Shown piece after piece: positions 1 through 8,987 of a DNA stretch of 64,000 bases. Location: contig NZ_SDQC01000001.1 of NCBI RefSeq assembly GCF_004153445.1, positions 682,001 through 746,000 on the forward strand, read 5' to 3'. A program made the position numbers and the translations under genes. The DNA is from Allopusillimonas soli (GTDB lineage Bacteria; Pseudomonadota; Gammaproteobacteria; Burkholderiales; Burkholderiaceae_B). A model generated the notes under the pieces. The model worked only from the letters and a program-made list of their open reading frames with translations, was not told the origin of the DNA and made no database searches. Every line of letters starts with the position of its first letter. Positions within the stretch are counted from its first letter, which is position 1.

Positions 1-1
1 C

Positions 2-1090
2 GGCAAAGGCATCGCATGGCAGACCGGCGAGGAAATCGAACTGCTGCGCGGACTGAATCATACAGTGTCCGAAGAAGGCGTCTCGAAGGGTCGGCCGCGC
101 ATCGACACAGGCATCGACGCGGCGGAAGTCATTCTGTCTCTTGCACCCGAGACCAATGGCGAAGTCGCCGTCAAGGCCTGGGAGGCGGTGGGCAGGTTTA
201 CCGGACGCGATCACACGCACCTGGCGCGCGCCCGCGAAGACGAAAAGATCCGGTTTCGTGACATACAGGCGCAGCCGCGCAAAATCATTACCTCGCCGAC
301 ATGGAGCGGGATCGAGTCCGAGCATGTGTCATACAACGCCGGCTATATCAATGTGCATGAGCTCATTCCATGGCGCACGCTGAGCGGCAGGCAGCAACTT
401 TACCAGGACCATTCCTGGATGCGGGATTTCGGCGAATCGCTGTGTGTCTACAAGCCGCCGCTTGACACGCGCAGTGCGGTCATGCCGCATTCTGGTCAAA
501 GCAATGGAAATCCCGAGATCGCACTGAATTTCCTGACACCCCACCAGAAATGGGGCATACACAGCACCTATACGGACAACCTGCTCATGCTCACGCTGTC
601 GCGCGGCGGACCGATTGTATGGATGTCGGAAACCGATGCACGCAAGATCGGTGTCGTGGATAACGACTGGATCGAGGCGTTCAACGTGAACGGAGCGCTG
701 ACCGCAAGGGCGGTGGTCAGCCAGCGCATTCCCGAGGGCGCGGTATTCATGTACCACGCACAGGAGAAACTGGTAAACACGCCAGGGTCGGAAGTGACCG
801 GCGTGCGCGGCATCCACAACTCAGTCACCCGCATAGTCCTCAAGCCCACGCACATGATAGGCGGCTATGCGCAGCTGTCTTACGGCTTCAACTACTACGG
901 GACGGTGGGATCCAACCGCGATGAATTTGTGATTGTGCGCAAGATGCGCAACATAGACTGGAAAGACGAATCCACGCCATCCTCGGTGTTGACCGCCACG
1001 GAAGCGCAGCGTCACGAACATACCCTGGACAAGGGTGCGCCGACGCTGGAAATGGCTGAAACGGAGAAGCAGGCAGGGAGCACGCAATGA
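2..1090 (+). CDS. narG: Respiratory nitrate reductase alpha subunit, C-terminal part (5' cut by window)
   Basis: This is the last 362 residues of the molybdenum-bis-MGD catalytic subunit, which reduces nitrate to nitrite on the cytoplasmic face of the inner membrane. The reading frame is open from base 2, so the start lies outside the window; the first in-frame GTG (65) is internal. The tail matches what I know of Escherichia coli NarG: VWMSE, ALTARAVVSQR, a GIHNSVTRI block, PTHMIGGYAQ and then NYYGTVGSNRDEF. The stop overlaps the narH start (ATGA-type overlap, 1087-1090), showing translational coupling. The molybdenum-ligand and FS0 cluster regions are upstream and cannot be judged. Confidence 0.96.
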   Translation, partial: GKGIAWQTGEEIELLRGLNHTVSEEGVSKGRPRIDTGIDAAEVILSLAPETNGEVAVKAWEAVGRFTGRDHTHLARAREDEKIRFRDIQAQPRKIITSPTWSGIESEHVSYNAGYINVHELIPWRTLSGRQQLYQDHSWMRDFGESLCVYKPPLDTRSAVMPHSGQSNGNPEIALNFLTPHQKWGIHSTYTDNLLMLTLSRGGPIVWMSETDARKIGVVDNDWIEAFNVNGALTARAVVSQRIPEGAVFMYHAQEKLVNTPGSEVTGVRGIHNSVTRIVLKPTHMIGGYAQLSYGFNYYGTVGSNRDEFVIVRKMRNIDWKDESTPSSVLTATEAQRHEHTLDKGAPTLEMAETEKQAGSTQ

Positions 1091-2628
1091 AGATACGCGC
1101 ACAGATTGCCATGGTCATGAATCTGGACAAATGCATAGGCTGCCACACCTGTTCAGTCACATGCAAGAATGTGTGGACGTCGCGGGAAGGCGCCGAGTAC
1201 GCCTGGTTCAACAACGTTGAGACCAAGCCGGGCATTGGCTATCCGAAAGACTGGGAAAACCAGGAGCGCTGGAAGGGCGGCTGGACGCGAAAGGCCAATG
1301 GCAAGATACAGCTGAAGGCGGGGGCGCGCTGGCGGGTTCTGGCACAGATTTTCGCCAACCCCAATCTGCCGGAGATCGATGACTACTACGAGCCCTTTAC
1401 GTTCGACTATGCGCATCTTCATGACGCGCCCGACGTCAAGGTCGGCCCCGTTGCACGGCCCCGGTCGCTGATTACCGGTGAACGCATGGAGAAAATCGAG
1501 TGGGGTCCGAACTGGGAGGAGATCCTGGGCGGGGAATTCGAGCGGCGCAAGGCCGATTACAACTTCGATCAGGTGCAGACCGATATCTACGGCAAGTTCG
1601 AGAACACCTTCATGATGTATCTGCCGCGCCTGTGCGAACACTGTCTGAATCCCGCCTGTGTCGCGTCCTGTCCATCGGGCTCCATCTACAAACGGGAAGA
1701 GGATGGCATTGTTCTCATCGATCAGGACAAATGCCGGGGCTGGCGTATGTGTGTATCGGGCTGCCCGTACAAGAAAATCTACTACAACTGGCAAAGCGGA
1801 AAATCAGAGAAATGTGTTTTCTGTTTCCCACGCATCGAGGCGGGACAGCCCACCGTCTGCTCCGAAACCTGCGTGGGACGCATCCGTTACCTGGGCGTGG
1901 TGCTTTATGACGCCGACCGCATAGAGTCCGCCGCCTCGGTGGAAAATCCTGAGGATCTCTACGAGTCTCAGCTATCCATCTTTCTTGATCCGCACGATCC
2001 CGCAATACGCGCCCAGGCTGCACGCGACGGCGTGCCCCAGAACTGGCTGGATGCCGCGCAGCAGTCACCGGTATACAAGATGGCCATGGAGTGGAAGGTC
2101 GCCTTCCCCCTGCATCCGGAATACCGGACGCTACCCATGGTTTGGTATGTGCCGCCGCTCTCCCCCATCAATGAAGCGGCATCGGACGGGCAATTGGGCA
2201 TGCAGGGCCTGTTGCCCGACGTGGACGCGCTGCGCATTCCCGTGCGCTATCTCGCCAATCTACTGACAGCCGGCAAGGAAGCGCCTGTCAAGCTGGCGCT
2301 CAAGCGCATGCTTGCCATGCGCGCCTTCATGCGCGGCAGGCAGGTGGACAAGCACGACAACCATCAGCTGCTCGACGAGGTCGGCCTGACAGCATCCCAG
2401 GTGGATGACATGTATCGCTATATGGCCATCGCGAACTACGAAGACCGCTTTGTAATTCCCACCACGCATCGCGAGTATGCCGAGGACGCATTCCATCTTC
2501 GCGGGAATTGCGGCTTTTCCTTTGGCAACGGCTGCTCCGAAGGCACTACGGAAACAAGCCTGTTCGGCGGCCGCAAGGGTATCGGCAAGACGCGCAAGAC
2601 CATACCCATCCGGCAGGCGGGGGACTAG
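1087..2628 (+). CDS. narH: Respiratory nitrate reductase beta subunit
   Basis: A 513-residue iron-sulfur electron-transfer subunit that passes electrons from the haem b subunit NarI to NarG. Four cysteine groups are visible. The first is CIGCHTC with a following Cys (residues 16-26). The others are CEHCLNPAC followed by CPSG, CRGWRMC followed by CPY, and CVFC with later SETC. In the third group Trp replaces the usual second Cys (CRGW), as in the [3Fe-4S]-binding site of NarH proteins. The length is full for the family. It overlaps narG by 4 bases and its stop abuts the narJ ATG, so narGHJ are clearly one transcript. Confidence 0.97.
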   Translation: MKIRAQIAMVMNLDKCIGCHTCSVTCKNVWTSREGAEYAWFNNVETKPGIGYPKDWENQERWKGGWTRKANGKIQLKAGARWRVLAQIFANPNLPEIDDYYEPFTFDYAHLHDAPDVKVGPVARPRSLITGERMEKIEWGPNWEEILGGEFERRKADYNFDQVQTDIYGKFENTFMMYLPRLCEHCLNPACVASCPSGSIYKREEDGIVLIDQDKCRGWRMCVSGCPYKKIYYNWQSGKSEKCVFCFPRIEAGQPTVCSETCVGRIRYLGVVLYDADRIESAASVENPEDLYESQLSIFLDPHDPAIRAQAARDGVPQNWLDAAQQSPVYKMAMEWKVAFPLHPEYRTLPMVWYVPPLSPINEAASDGQLGMQGLLPDVDALRIPVRYLANLLTAGKEAPVKLALKRMLAMRAFMRGRQVDKHDNHQLLDEVGLTASQVDDMYRYMAIANYEDRFVIPTTHREYAEDAFHLRGNCGFSFGNGCSEGTTETSLFGGRKGIGKTRKTIPIRQAGD

Positions 2629-3324
2629 ATGAAATCCGCACTGAAAGACCACGGCCCGCTACTGAGCATGATAGGCGCGCTCCTGGAATATCCTGAAGCC
2701 TTTCTGCAGGAATCGCTGCCCGAAATCCGGACAACCGTTTCGCGCCACCCCTCTCTGCCTCAGGCCGCGCGCAGCGCCCTGCTGATGCTGGTGGATTACC
2801 TGGGCCGCCACACCCTGCTGGAGCTGCAGGAAGGCTATGTCGATGTCTTTGATCGCGGCCGCGCCACGTCTCTTTATCTTTTCGAACATGTGCATGGCGA
2901 ATCCCGCGACCGCGGCCAAGCCATGGTGGATCTGCTGGCCATGTACGAGAAGAAGGGCATGTATCTTGCCACGGGCGAACTGCCTGATTACCTGCCCGTC
3001 TTTCTTGAGTTCCTTGCACATGAGTCGTCGGAGAAGGCTCGCTCGCTGCTGGGGGAAATCGCGGACATCGCCCAGTCGATTGCGGAGAAACTGGCGGCCC
3101 GCGGTACGCCCTACTATGCCGCCGTTGCCGCCCTGCTTCCGCTGGCGGGTGAGCCCGCGCTGCAGATCGACTTCCACATGGCCGCCAGGCTGGAAGAAGA
3201 CATCGATAAAGAGGCGCTTGATCAAGCCTGGCAGGATCAGCCCGTGAACTTTCTGAATGCCGGCAATCCGGCGGCCATGCAACCGCAGCCTGTCCATTTC
3301 TACGACAAACGACCGCCACGATGA
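2629..3324 (+). CDS. narJ: Nitrate reductase assembly chaperone (NarJ, TorD-like family)
   Basis: A 231-residue cytoplasmic chaperone needed to insert the molybdenum cofactor into NarG before the NarGH complex docks on NarI; it is not part of the final enzyme. The all-helical sequence carries the family landmarks: LLEYPE near residue 18, YVDVFDRGRATSLYLFEHVHGESRDRG around 73-98 (described here in pieces: DVFDRGR, SLYLFEHVHG), and LPDYLPVFLEFL near 119. The ATG follows the narH stop with no gap. It is the third gene of the nar operon. Confidence 0.95.
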   Translation: MKSALKDHGPLLSMIGALLEYPEAFLQESLPEIRTTVSRHPSLPQAARSALLMLVDYLGRHTLLELQEGYVDVFDRGRATSLYLFEHVHGESRDRGQAMVDLLAMYEKKGMYLATGELPDYLPVFLEFLAHESSEKARSLLGEIADIAQSIAEKLAARGTPYYAAVAALLPLAGEPALQIDFHMAARLEEDIDKEALDQAWQDQPVNFLNAGNPAAMQPQPVHFYDKRPPR

Positions 3325-3418
3325 GGATCTTCCCTTTGCATGACACAGAGGACAAACCGGCGTGCACGCGCCAAAAGCCACGTCAACCACGTATTGCATC
3401 ATTCGGGAGAACGGCTCC

Positions 3419-4102
3419 ATGGAACAGAATCTGATGAACACCTTGTTGTTCGGCGTGTATCCGTATATCTGTCTCACCATCTGGCTGCTGGGTAGCCTGA
3501 TCCGGTTTGACCGCGAGCAGTACACATGGAAAAGCGACTCGTCCCAGCTGCTGCGCCGCCGGATGCTGAGAATGGGCAGCAATATGTTCCATTTCGGCAT
3601 ACTCATTGTCGTCATCGGCCACTTTGTGGGTTTCCTTACCCCCCATTGGCTGGTGTCGGCCTTTCTGAACGCATCACAGCACCAACTGCTGGCCATGGCG
3701 GGCGGCGGTGCCGCCGGCATTGTCGCCATCATTGGCTTGACCATGCTCTTGTACCGCAGACTCTTCGATTCGCGTGTGCGCATCAACAGCGCGCATGCCG
3801 ACATGCTGGTGCTGGTGCTGCTGTGGGTGCAGCTTGCACTGGGCCTGCTCACCGTACCCATGTCGATGCAGCATATGGATGGCGCCATGTTCGAGACGCT
3901 GAGCGATTACATCAAGGGCATTGTGACATTCAACCCGTCTCCGGCGCTGATAGCGGGCGCACCCCTGGTCTACAAGGCACATATCGCCCTGGGTTTCACG
4001 ATTTTCCTGGTTGCGCCCTTCACACGGCTTGCTCATATATGGAGCGGCTGGGCCACGGTGGGCTATCTGTTTCGCCCGCGCCAGATCGTGCGCAGGCGTT
4101 GA
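3419..4102 (+). CDS. narI: Respiratory nitrate reductase gamma subunit (cytochrome b)
   Basis: A 227-residue inner-membrane dihaem cytochrome b that oxidises quinol and feeds electrons to NarH. Five hydrophobic segments and the family signatures are visible: YPYICL, the DREQYTWKS(D)SSQLL block, MGSNMFHFGIL, GHFVGF.TPHW, LTVPMSMQHMDG and RLAHIWS. Haem-ligand histidines are expected in the FHFGIL/GHF and HIAL/RLAHIW segments. I chose the ATG at 3419 because GGGAGA lies just upstream and the protein then starts like other NarI; an upstream in-frame GTG at 3362 would add 19 non-conserved residues. It lies 94 bases after narJ. Confidence 0.95.
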   Translation: MEQNLMNTLLFGVYPYICLTIWLLGSLIRFDREQYTWKSDSSQLLRRRMLRMGSNMFHFGILIVVIGHFVGFLTPHWLVSAFLNASQHQLLAMAGGGAAGIVAIIGLTMLLYRRLFDSRVRINSAHADMLVLVLLWVQLALGLLTVPMSMQHMDGAMFETLSDYIKGIVTFNPSPALIAGAPLVYKAHIALGFTIFLVAPFTRLAHIWSGWATVGYLFRPRQIVRRR

Positions 4103-4172
4103 CGCGGCGCCACCAGGCCGCGTGCAATACACAAGCGTTTCCGCAACCCCGACAAGTTCCGAGCCCTTGAAC

Positions 4173-4943
4173 ATGAAAACAGACAGCGAGATCCTGAGCG
4201 TGAACGGCGTGGCCATAGATGCGCAAGCCATAGCCCTGGAACTGCCGGCGCACGACGGCGAGGCGGACCCTGGCCACGCGGCTCGGCGCGCCCTTGTCGT
4301 GCGCGAACTGCTTGCCCAGCGGGCGCGCGCAAAAGGCCTGCTTGCGCAGGGTGCAGACATCGACGACGATGTCATCGACCAGTTGCTGGACATGGAATGC
4401 CCTACGCCCGAGCCCACGGATGAAGAGTGCCTGCGCTACTTCAGTGCGAACACCGCCAGGTTCCGCAGCCCCGACCTGGTTCATGCGCGCCATATTCTGT
4501 TTGCACTCACCGACGGCGTGGCCATGAGCCTGCTGCGGGCGCAGGCGGAGCAAGCATTGCAGGATTTACGCAGCCACCCAGACCGTTTCGATGAGATGGC
4601 CAGGACGCTTTCCAACTGCCCGTCCGGGCAGTTGGGCGGCAATCTGGGGCAATTGTCCCGAGGAGAAACGCTGCCGGAATTCGATGCCGCCTTGTTCGAG
4701 GCGCCCCGCAGGGGTCTGCTTCCCGACCTGGTCAGAACGCGACACGGTTTTCACATCGTGCTTGTGGAACGCCGCATAGAAGGTGGGCCGCTGCCCTTTG
4801 ACGCAGTGCGCGCGCGTATTGCGCGCTATCTTTCCGAGCACGTGCGGCAGAAGTCCATACAGCAGTATCTCAATTTGCTGATCTCCAGCGCCGAACTCGA
4901 AGGCATAGACTTGAACGCGCGGCCAGGCCTGCTCCAGCAATAG
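4173..4943 (+). CDS. Parvulin-type peptidyl-prolyl isomerase of the nar operon (NifM/PpiC-like)
   Basis: A 256-residue protein with a helical N-terminal half and a PpiC/parvulin rotamase domain at about residues 105-215. Parvulin hallmarks are HARHILFAL, FDEMARTLSNCPS, GGNLGQLSRGE, FDAALFEA and TRHGFHIVLV. It has no signal peptide, so it is probably cytoplasmic. Parvulin genes of this type sit directly after narGHJI in pseudomonads and betaproteobacteria, which suggests help in folding nitrate reductase; that role is inferred. The ATG at 4173 has a poor ribosome site; a TTG two codons upstream is also possible. Confidence 0.85.
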   Translation: MKTDSEILSVNGVAIDAQAIALELPAHDGEADPGHAARRALVVRELLAQRARAKGLLAQGADIDDDVIDQLLDMECPTPEPTDEECLRYFSANTARFRSPDLVHARHILFALTDGVAMSLLRAQAEQALQDLRSHPDRFDEMARTLSNCPSGQLGGNLGQLSRGETLPEFDAALFEAPRRGLLPDLVRTRHGFHIVLVERRIEGGPLPFDAVRARIARYLSEHVRQKSIQQYLNLLISSAELEGIDLNARPGLLQQ

Positions 4944-4975
4944 CCCCCGCGCCGAATCCCCCGAAAGGAGTGATT

Positions 4976-6211
4976 ATGGCTATCGAAAAATCGCCCATGC
5001 TCGTTCTCGGCGTCACGACCTTCGCCTTCATGGTGTGCTTTGTGGTCTGGATGATGTTTGGCGTGCTCGGCATACCATTGCGCGAAGAAATGGGATTGAA
5101 CAGTGCCGAGTTCGGACTGCTCAGCGCTACTCCCGTGCTGAGCGGCGCGCTCTTGCGATTGCCTCTCGGAATGTGGACGGATCGGTTTGGCGGACGCACC
5201 GTCATGACCTTGCTGCTGCTCGTCTGCGCTGTACCCGTGTATGCGGTTTCCTACGCCCAGGCATTCTGGCAGTTCTTGGCGATAGGGCTGGTACTGGGCA
5301 TAGTGGGTGCGTCGTTTGCCGTGGGCACGCCCTATGTAGCCAGGTTATTTCCGCCGGAGAAGCGCGGTTTCGCCATGGGCGTATTCGGCGCCGGCACGGT
5401 CGGCGCGGCCGTCAACCTGTTCATCACGCCATCGCTGCAGGAAGCACTGGGCTGGCGTGCGGTGCCGCGCATCTATGCGATCTCCCTGGTCATTACGGCC
5501 GTTGTGTTCTGGTTCGGTTCGGTTCGAGACCCGGGCACGGGTGCAGGGACGGCGGCCGCAAGCAGGCCTTTTGCGGTCTTGCGCGATGCGCGCGTCTGGC
5601 GGTACTGCCAGTATTATTCGATCTGCTTTGGCGGCTTCACGGCACTGTCGTTATGGATCCCGCAATACATGATGGCCGAGTATCACTACCCCATCGTGCT
5701 GGCCTCGGCCATGGCCGCCGGCTTCACGCTGCCCGGCGCCGTTCTGCGCGCAGCCGGCGGAATGCTGGCCGACCGGTTTGGCGCCCATGCCATCACATGG
5801 TGGGGCCTATGGGTCGCGTGGGTCTGCCTCTTTGTGCTTTCCTACCCCGACACAGTCTTCACGATCAATACAATCAACGGCCCTCGCAGCTTCGCCATTC
5901 ATGTCCCCCCCTCATTATTCATCGTGCTGCTGTTCATACTGGGTACTGTCTTCGCATTCGGCATGGCGTCCACATTCAAGTACGTGGCTGATGACTTTCC
6001 CCAAAACATGGGCATCGTCACAGGCATCGTTGGCCTGGCGGGTGGCGTCGGCGGCTTCCTACTGCCCGTGCTCTTCGGTGCCGCGCTGGATCTGACCGGC
6101 ATAAGGTCCAGCACCTTCATGCTGCTTTACGGCATCGTCTGGATTTCGCTGATCCTGCTTTATCAATCAAATGTGCGGCACATGAGAATCACCGGGCAAA
6201 TGGAGGGATGA
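4976..6211 (+). CDS. narK: Nitrate/nitrite transporter, major facilitator superfamily
   Basis: A 411-residue, twelve-helix permease of the nitrate/nitrite porter family that imports nitrate or exchanges it for nitrite. Family signs are MWTDRFGGR in the loop between helices 2 and 3, the nitrate-signature-like glycine-rich helices GVFGAGTVGAAVNL and GIVGLAGGVGGFLLP, and GMLADRFG in the second half. AAGGAG lies five bases before the ATG at 4976; a GTG two codons earlier is weaker. It follows the isomerase by 32 bases. In many relatives narK precedes narG; here a copy closes the operon. Whether it is NarK1- or NarK2-like cannot be told by eye. Confidence 0.92.
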   Translation: MAIEKSPMLVLGVTTFAFMVCFVVWMMFGVLGIPLREEMGLNSAEFGLLSATPVLSGALLRLPLGMWTDRFGGRTVMTLLLLVCAVPVYAVSYAQAFWQFLAIGLVLGIVGASFAVGTPYVARLFPPEKRGFAMGVFGAGTVGAAVNLFITPSLQEALGWRAVPRIYAISLVITAVVFWFGSVRDPGTGAGTAAASRPFAVLRDARVWRYCQYYSICFGGFTALSLWIPQYMMAEYHYPIVLASAMAAGFTLPGAVLRAAGGMLADRFGAHAITWWGLWVAWVCLFVLSYPDTVFTINTINGPRSFAIHVPPSLFIVLLFILGTVFAFGMASTFKYVADDFPQNMGIVTGIVGLAGGVGGFLLPVLFGAALDLTGIRSSTFMLLYGIVWISLILLYQSNVRHMRITGQMEG

Positions 6212-6469
6212 TGCCCGCGACAACCTGCATCTGGTCATTACGCAACACAACCCCTACAAGCCGGCCTTGGTATTAACCCCAAATCCGCCCGGCCTGAAAA
6301 CTAGGTATAAACCCGTATTCAATGTCGCCTATGACAGGCAGGGCGCCGCGTATTTGCACATCCTATAACCTTTTAGAATGCGATCCTGAAATAAAGGACT
6401 TTGACTCATACATGGGCTCTATCTAGGATGTGCCGTGCAGCACCCAATCCATCTAGATCGAGGACCATT

Positions 6470-8038
6470 ATGAAAATGAAACTGCTACCAGCGCTGGCCT
6501 TGGCCGCACTCGGATTCTGTGCCATGCCTGCGGCGACGGTTCACGCCCAGGAGACGACACGCCCCATGTTACGAATCAGTTCGGGCGCTGCCGACAATGC
6601 CACACTGGATCCGCATCGCGCCACCTCAACGCACGACAAGGGCGTAGTCAGCCAGATGTTCGACGGCCTTGTTCGATTCCCGCCCGGCAGTGCGGACCCC
6701 ACCAAACTCGAGCCCGACCTTGCTGAAAGCTGGGATGTATCGGATGACAGTAAAGTCTGGACCTTCCATTTGCGCAAAGGTGTGCAGTTCCATGGCGGCT
6801 ATGGAGAGATGAAGGCTGAGGATGTGGCGTACTCTCTGGAGCGCGCTGCCGATCCCAAGCGGTCCAGCTTCGCCTCCACCTTCGTCGGGGTAGAGAAGAT
6901 AGAGGCGTTGGACGACTATACGGTGCGCGTCACGCTGAAATATCCCGACTCGGGTTTTCTGGGCCGCGTATCCGACTACCACGGCGGCAATATCGTCAGC
7001 AAGAAGGCTGCGGAAAAGCTTGGCAACAAGTTCGGCGCCTCCCCCATAGGCACCGGGCCATTTGCCTTTGCCGAACACGTCACCCAGCAATACGTGAAGC
7101 TGGTGGCAAACGATCAATACTATCGCGGCAAGCCCAAGGCCGCGGGCATCATGTACCGCATGATTCCTTCCGACAGCGCCCGCGAACTCGCCTTTGCTTC
7201 AGGCGAGGTCGATATCATCCAGGGAAAGCGCGAGCAACGCTGGGTGGAGCGCGCCCGCAAACGCGGCTACGACGTCGATATCTTTGAGCCGGCCGAGTTC
7301 CGCATCCTGCACCTGAACCGCAATATAAAGCCGCTGGACAATTTGAAAGTGCGTGAAGCGATCGCCGCCGCCGTGAATGTGGACCAGATACTGAAATATG
7401 TGGGCAAGGATGTCGCCACCAAGGGCTGCTCGGTTGTCCCGGAAGGCTATCTTGGCCACGATTGCAGCGCCGGCACATACAAGCACGACGTCGCGGCCGC
7501 CAAGAAACTGCTGGCCGAAGCGGGATATCCCAACGGGATAGAGATCAAGTCCATTGTCTCGAATATTTCCGCCCAGCAGCCCATCATGGAAATCGTTCAG
7601 GCCCAGCTGGCCGAAGCCGGCATCAAGCTGAACATGGAGGTCGTCGACCACGCCACCTATCAGGCACGCAGCCGCAAGGATCAAAGCGCCATCGTATTCT
7701 ACGGGGCCGCGCGATTCCCCAATGCAGACGCCTATCTGTCTGAGTTCTTCGATTCCGCGTCGGAAATCGGATCGCCCACAGCCATGTCGAATTTCTCGCA
7801 TTGCTCGGTCGCGGATGAAAGCATTCGCGCCGCACGCATCGAGCCCGACGACGCCAGGCAGTTGGCATTATGGAAGGATGCCCAGCAGAAGATCCATGAC
7901 GATGTGTGCGCCATCCCGCTGTTCGGGCTGAAGCAGGTATGGCTTCATTCCGGCAAGGTCAACTATGGCTACGATCTGAAGGGTTCCCTGAACCTGGCGC
8001 CACCCATCACAGAAGATACGACACGCTTGGCCGACTAA
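6470..8038 (+). CDS. ABC transporter periplasmic substrate-binding protein, dipeptide/opine family (SBP_bac_5)
   Basis: A 522-residue secreted binding protein of the DppA/OppA family. A signal peptide is clear: MKMK, a hydrophobic stretch, and a VHA-QE cleavage site near residue 26. Mature-family motifs include TLDPHRATSTHDKGV, EPDLAESWDVSDD, WTFHLRKGVQFH, AEDVAYSLERA and IGTGPFAF. I start at 6470 rather than the upstream in-frame ATG (6401), because only 6470 gives the signal peptide directly. The matching permeases and ATPases lie beyond an opposing LysR gene, at 12937-16722, so this is most likely their receptor. The 258 bases upstream hold no other gene and presumably carry the promoter. 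Confidence 0.9.
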   Translation: MKMKLLPALALAALGFCAMPAATVHAQETTRPMLRISSGAADNATLDPHRATSTHDKGVVSQMFDGLVRFPPGSADPTKLEPDLAESWDVSDDSKVWTFHLRKGVQFHGGYGEMKAEDVAYSLERAADPKRSSFASTFVGVEKIEALDDYTVRVTLKYPDSGFLGRVSDYHGGNIVSKKAAEKLGNKFGASPIGTGPFAFAEHVTQQYVKLVANDQYYRGKPKAAGIMYRMIPSDSARELAFASGEVDIIQGKREQRWVERARKRGYDVDIFEPAEFRILHLNRNIKPLDNLKVREAIAAAVNVDQILKYVGKDVATKGCSVVPEGYLGHDCSAGTYKHDVAAAKKLLAEAGYPNGIEIKSIVSNISAQQPIMEIVQAQLAEAGIKLNMEVVDHATYQARSRKDQSAIVFYGAARFPNADAYLSEFFDSASEIGSPTAMSNFSHCSVADESIRAARIEPDDARQLALWKDAQQKIHDDVCAIPLFGLKQVWLHSGKVNYGYDLKGSLNLAPPITEDTTRLAD

Positions 8039-8052
8039 ACCGCGAACCGCGC

Positions 8053-8970
8053 TCAACTGCCATGCAGCAGCTCATTGGACACGTCCTGCGCCACGCGCCG
8101 GGCCACGCTCATGAAAGCCTCGACCAGGTTTGCATTGCGCGAGGCCCGCACACGGCAAAGCTGGAAGGTGAATTCGATCTCGGGCTCGAAGCGGCGCAAT
8201 ACAACGCGCTTGCTGACGCCCTCGGCAAAAAGGGGGTGTACAAGCGACACCCCCAGGCCTGCCGCCACGAACTCGCACACCGTGGGCGCCGTCACCGTGT
8301 CCAGTACCGGCGTCAGACGCGCACCCACCGCGCTGAAGGCCTGGCGAACAAGCCTGTCTGTCTGGCTTCCATATGCAAAGGATATAAAGGGAACGCCGTC
8401 CAGGTCCGTGGCGCGAATAACGCGCTTGCGCGCAAGCTCATGATCCAGGGGCAGTGCACAGAAAAGCGGCGAGGAAATCATCGGCTCCCGATCTATATAA
8501 GGGTTCTCGATGCGGTTACCAACCAGGGCGACGTCAATTTGCCTGGCCACCAGCCACTCGGCCAAAAACTGAGAACTGCGGGTCTGTATGGACACGTGCA
8601 CGTCTGGATGGGTTTCGATGAACGCCATGGTGACCCGGCGCACAAAAGATCCCGACAACGCGGGCATGACGCCTATATGAAGCTGCCTCTGCTCGTCCCT
8701 GCGGATCGAGTCAACTGCCTCTTCGAGTTGCCGCAGGCCGGCAAAAATCCGGTCGATCTCTTCATACAACCGCATACCATGCGGCGTCGGCGCAAGTTTG
8801 CCCTTGACGCGTTCGAACAGCGCCAAGCCGGTGTCCTGCTCCAGCTTCAGCAGCAGCTTGCTGACTGCTGGCTGGGACACAAACAAGGCGTCCGCGGCGC
8901 GATTGACCGTGCCATGTTCGATCACGGCCTTGAACGCCTCGATCTGGCGCAGGTTCAAGGTTTTCTTCAT
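8053..8970 (-). CDS. LysR-family transcriptional regulator
   Basis: A 305-residue activator with an N-terminal winged helix-turn-helix (residues about 5-65, containing FKAVIEHGTVNRAADALF then SQPAVSKLL) and a C-terminal effector-binding domain with the GVMPALSGSFV strand. I start at MKKTLNLRQ (8970); the frame stays open upstream but that extension is an antisense shadow of the oxidoreductase gene. It is divergent from the dehydrogenase operon with only 17 bases between the start codons, and its 3' end faces the binding-protein gene. It probably controls both; its effector is likely the transported amine or opine. Confidence 0.9.
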   Translation of the reverse strand: MKKTLNLRQIEAFKAVIEHGTVNRAADALFVSQPAVSKLLLKLEQDTGLALFERVKGKLAPTPHGMRLYEEIDRIFAGLRQLEEAVDSIRRDEQRQLHIGVMPALSGSFVRRVTMAFIETHPDVHVSIQTRSSQFLAEWLVARQIDVALVGNRIENPYIDREPMISSPLFCALPLDHELARKRVIRATDLDGVPFISFAYGSQTDRLVRQAFSAVGARLTPVLDTVTAPTVCEFVAAGLGVSLVHPLFAEGVSKRVVLRRFEPEIEFTFQLCRVRASRNANLVEAFMSVARRVAQDVSNELLHGS

Positions 8971-8987
8971 GCATCTGTCCAGTAAGT

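Noticed and set aside
2659-3888. Long minus-strand open frame (409 codons) opposite narJ/narI
   Set aside because: It crosses two confidently assigned genes and its translation has no recognisable domain; a shadow frame of high-GC DNA.
7906-8985. 359-codon plus-strand frame antisense to LysR
   Set aside because: Shadow of the LysR gene; no motifs.
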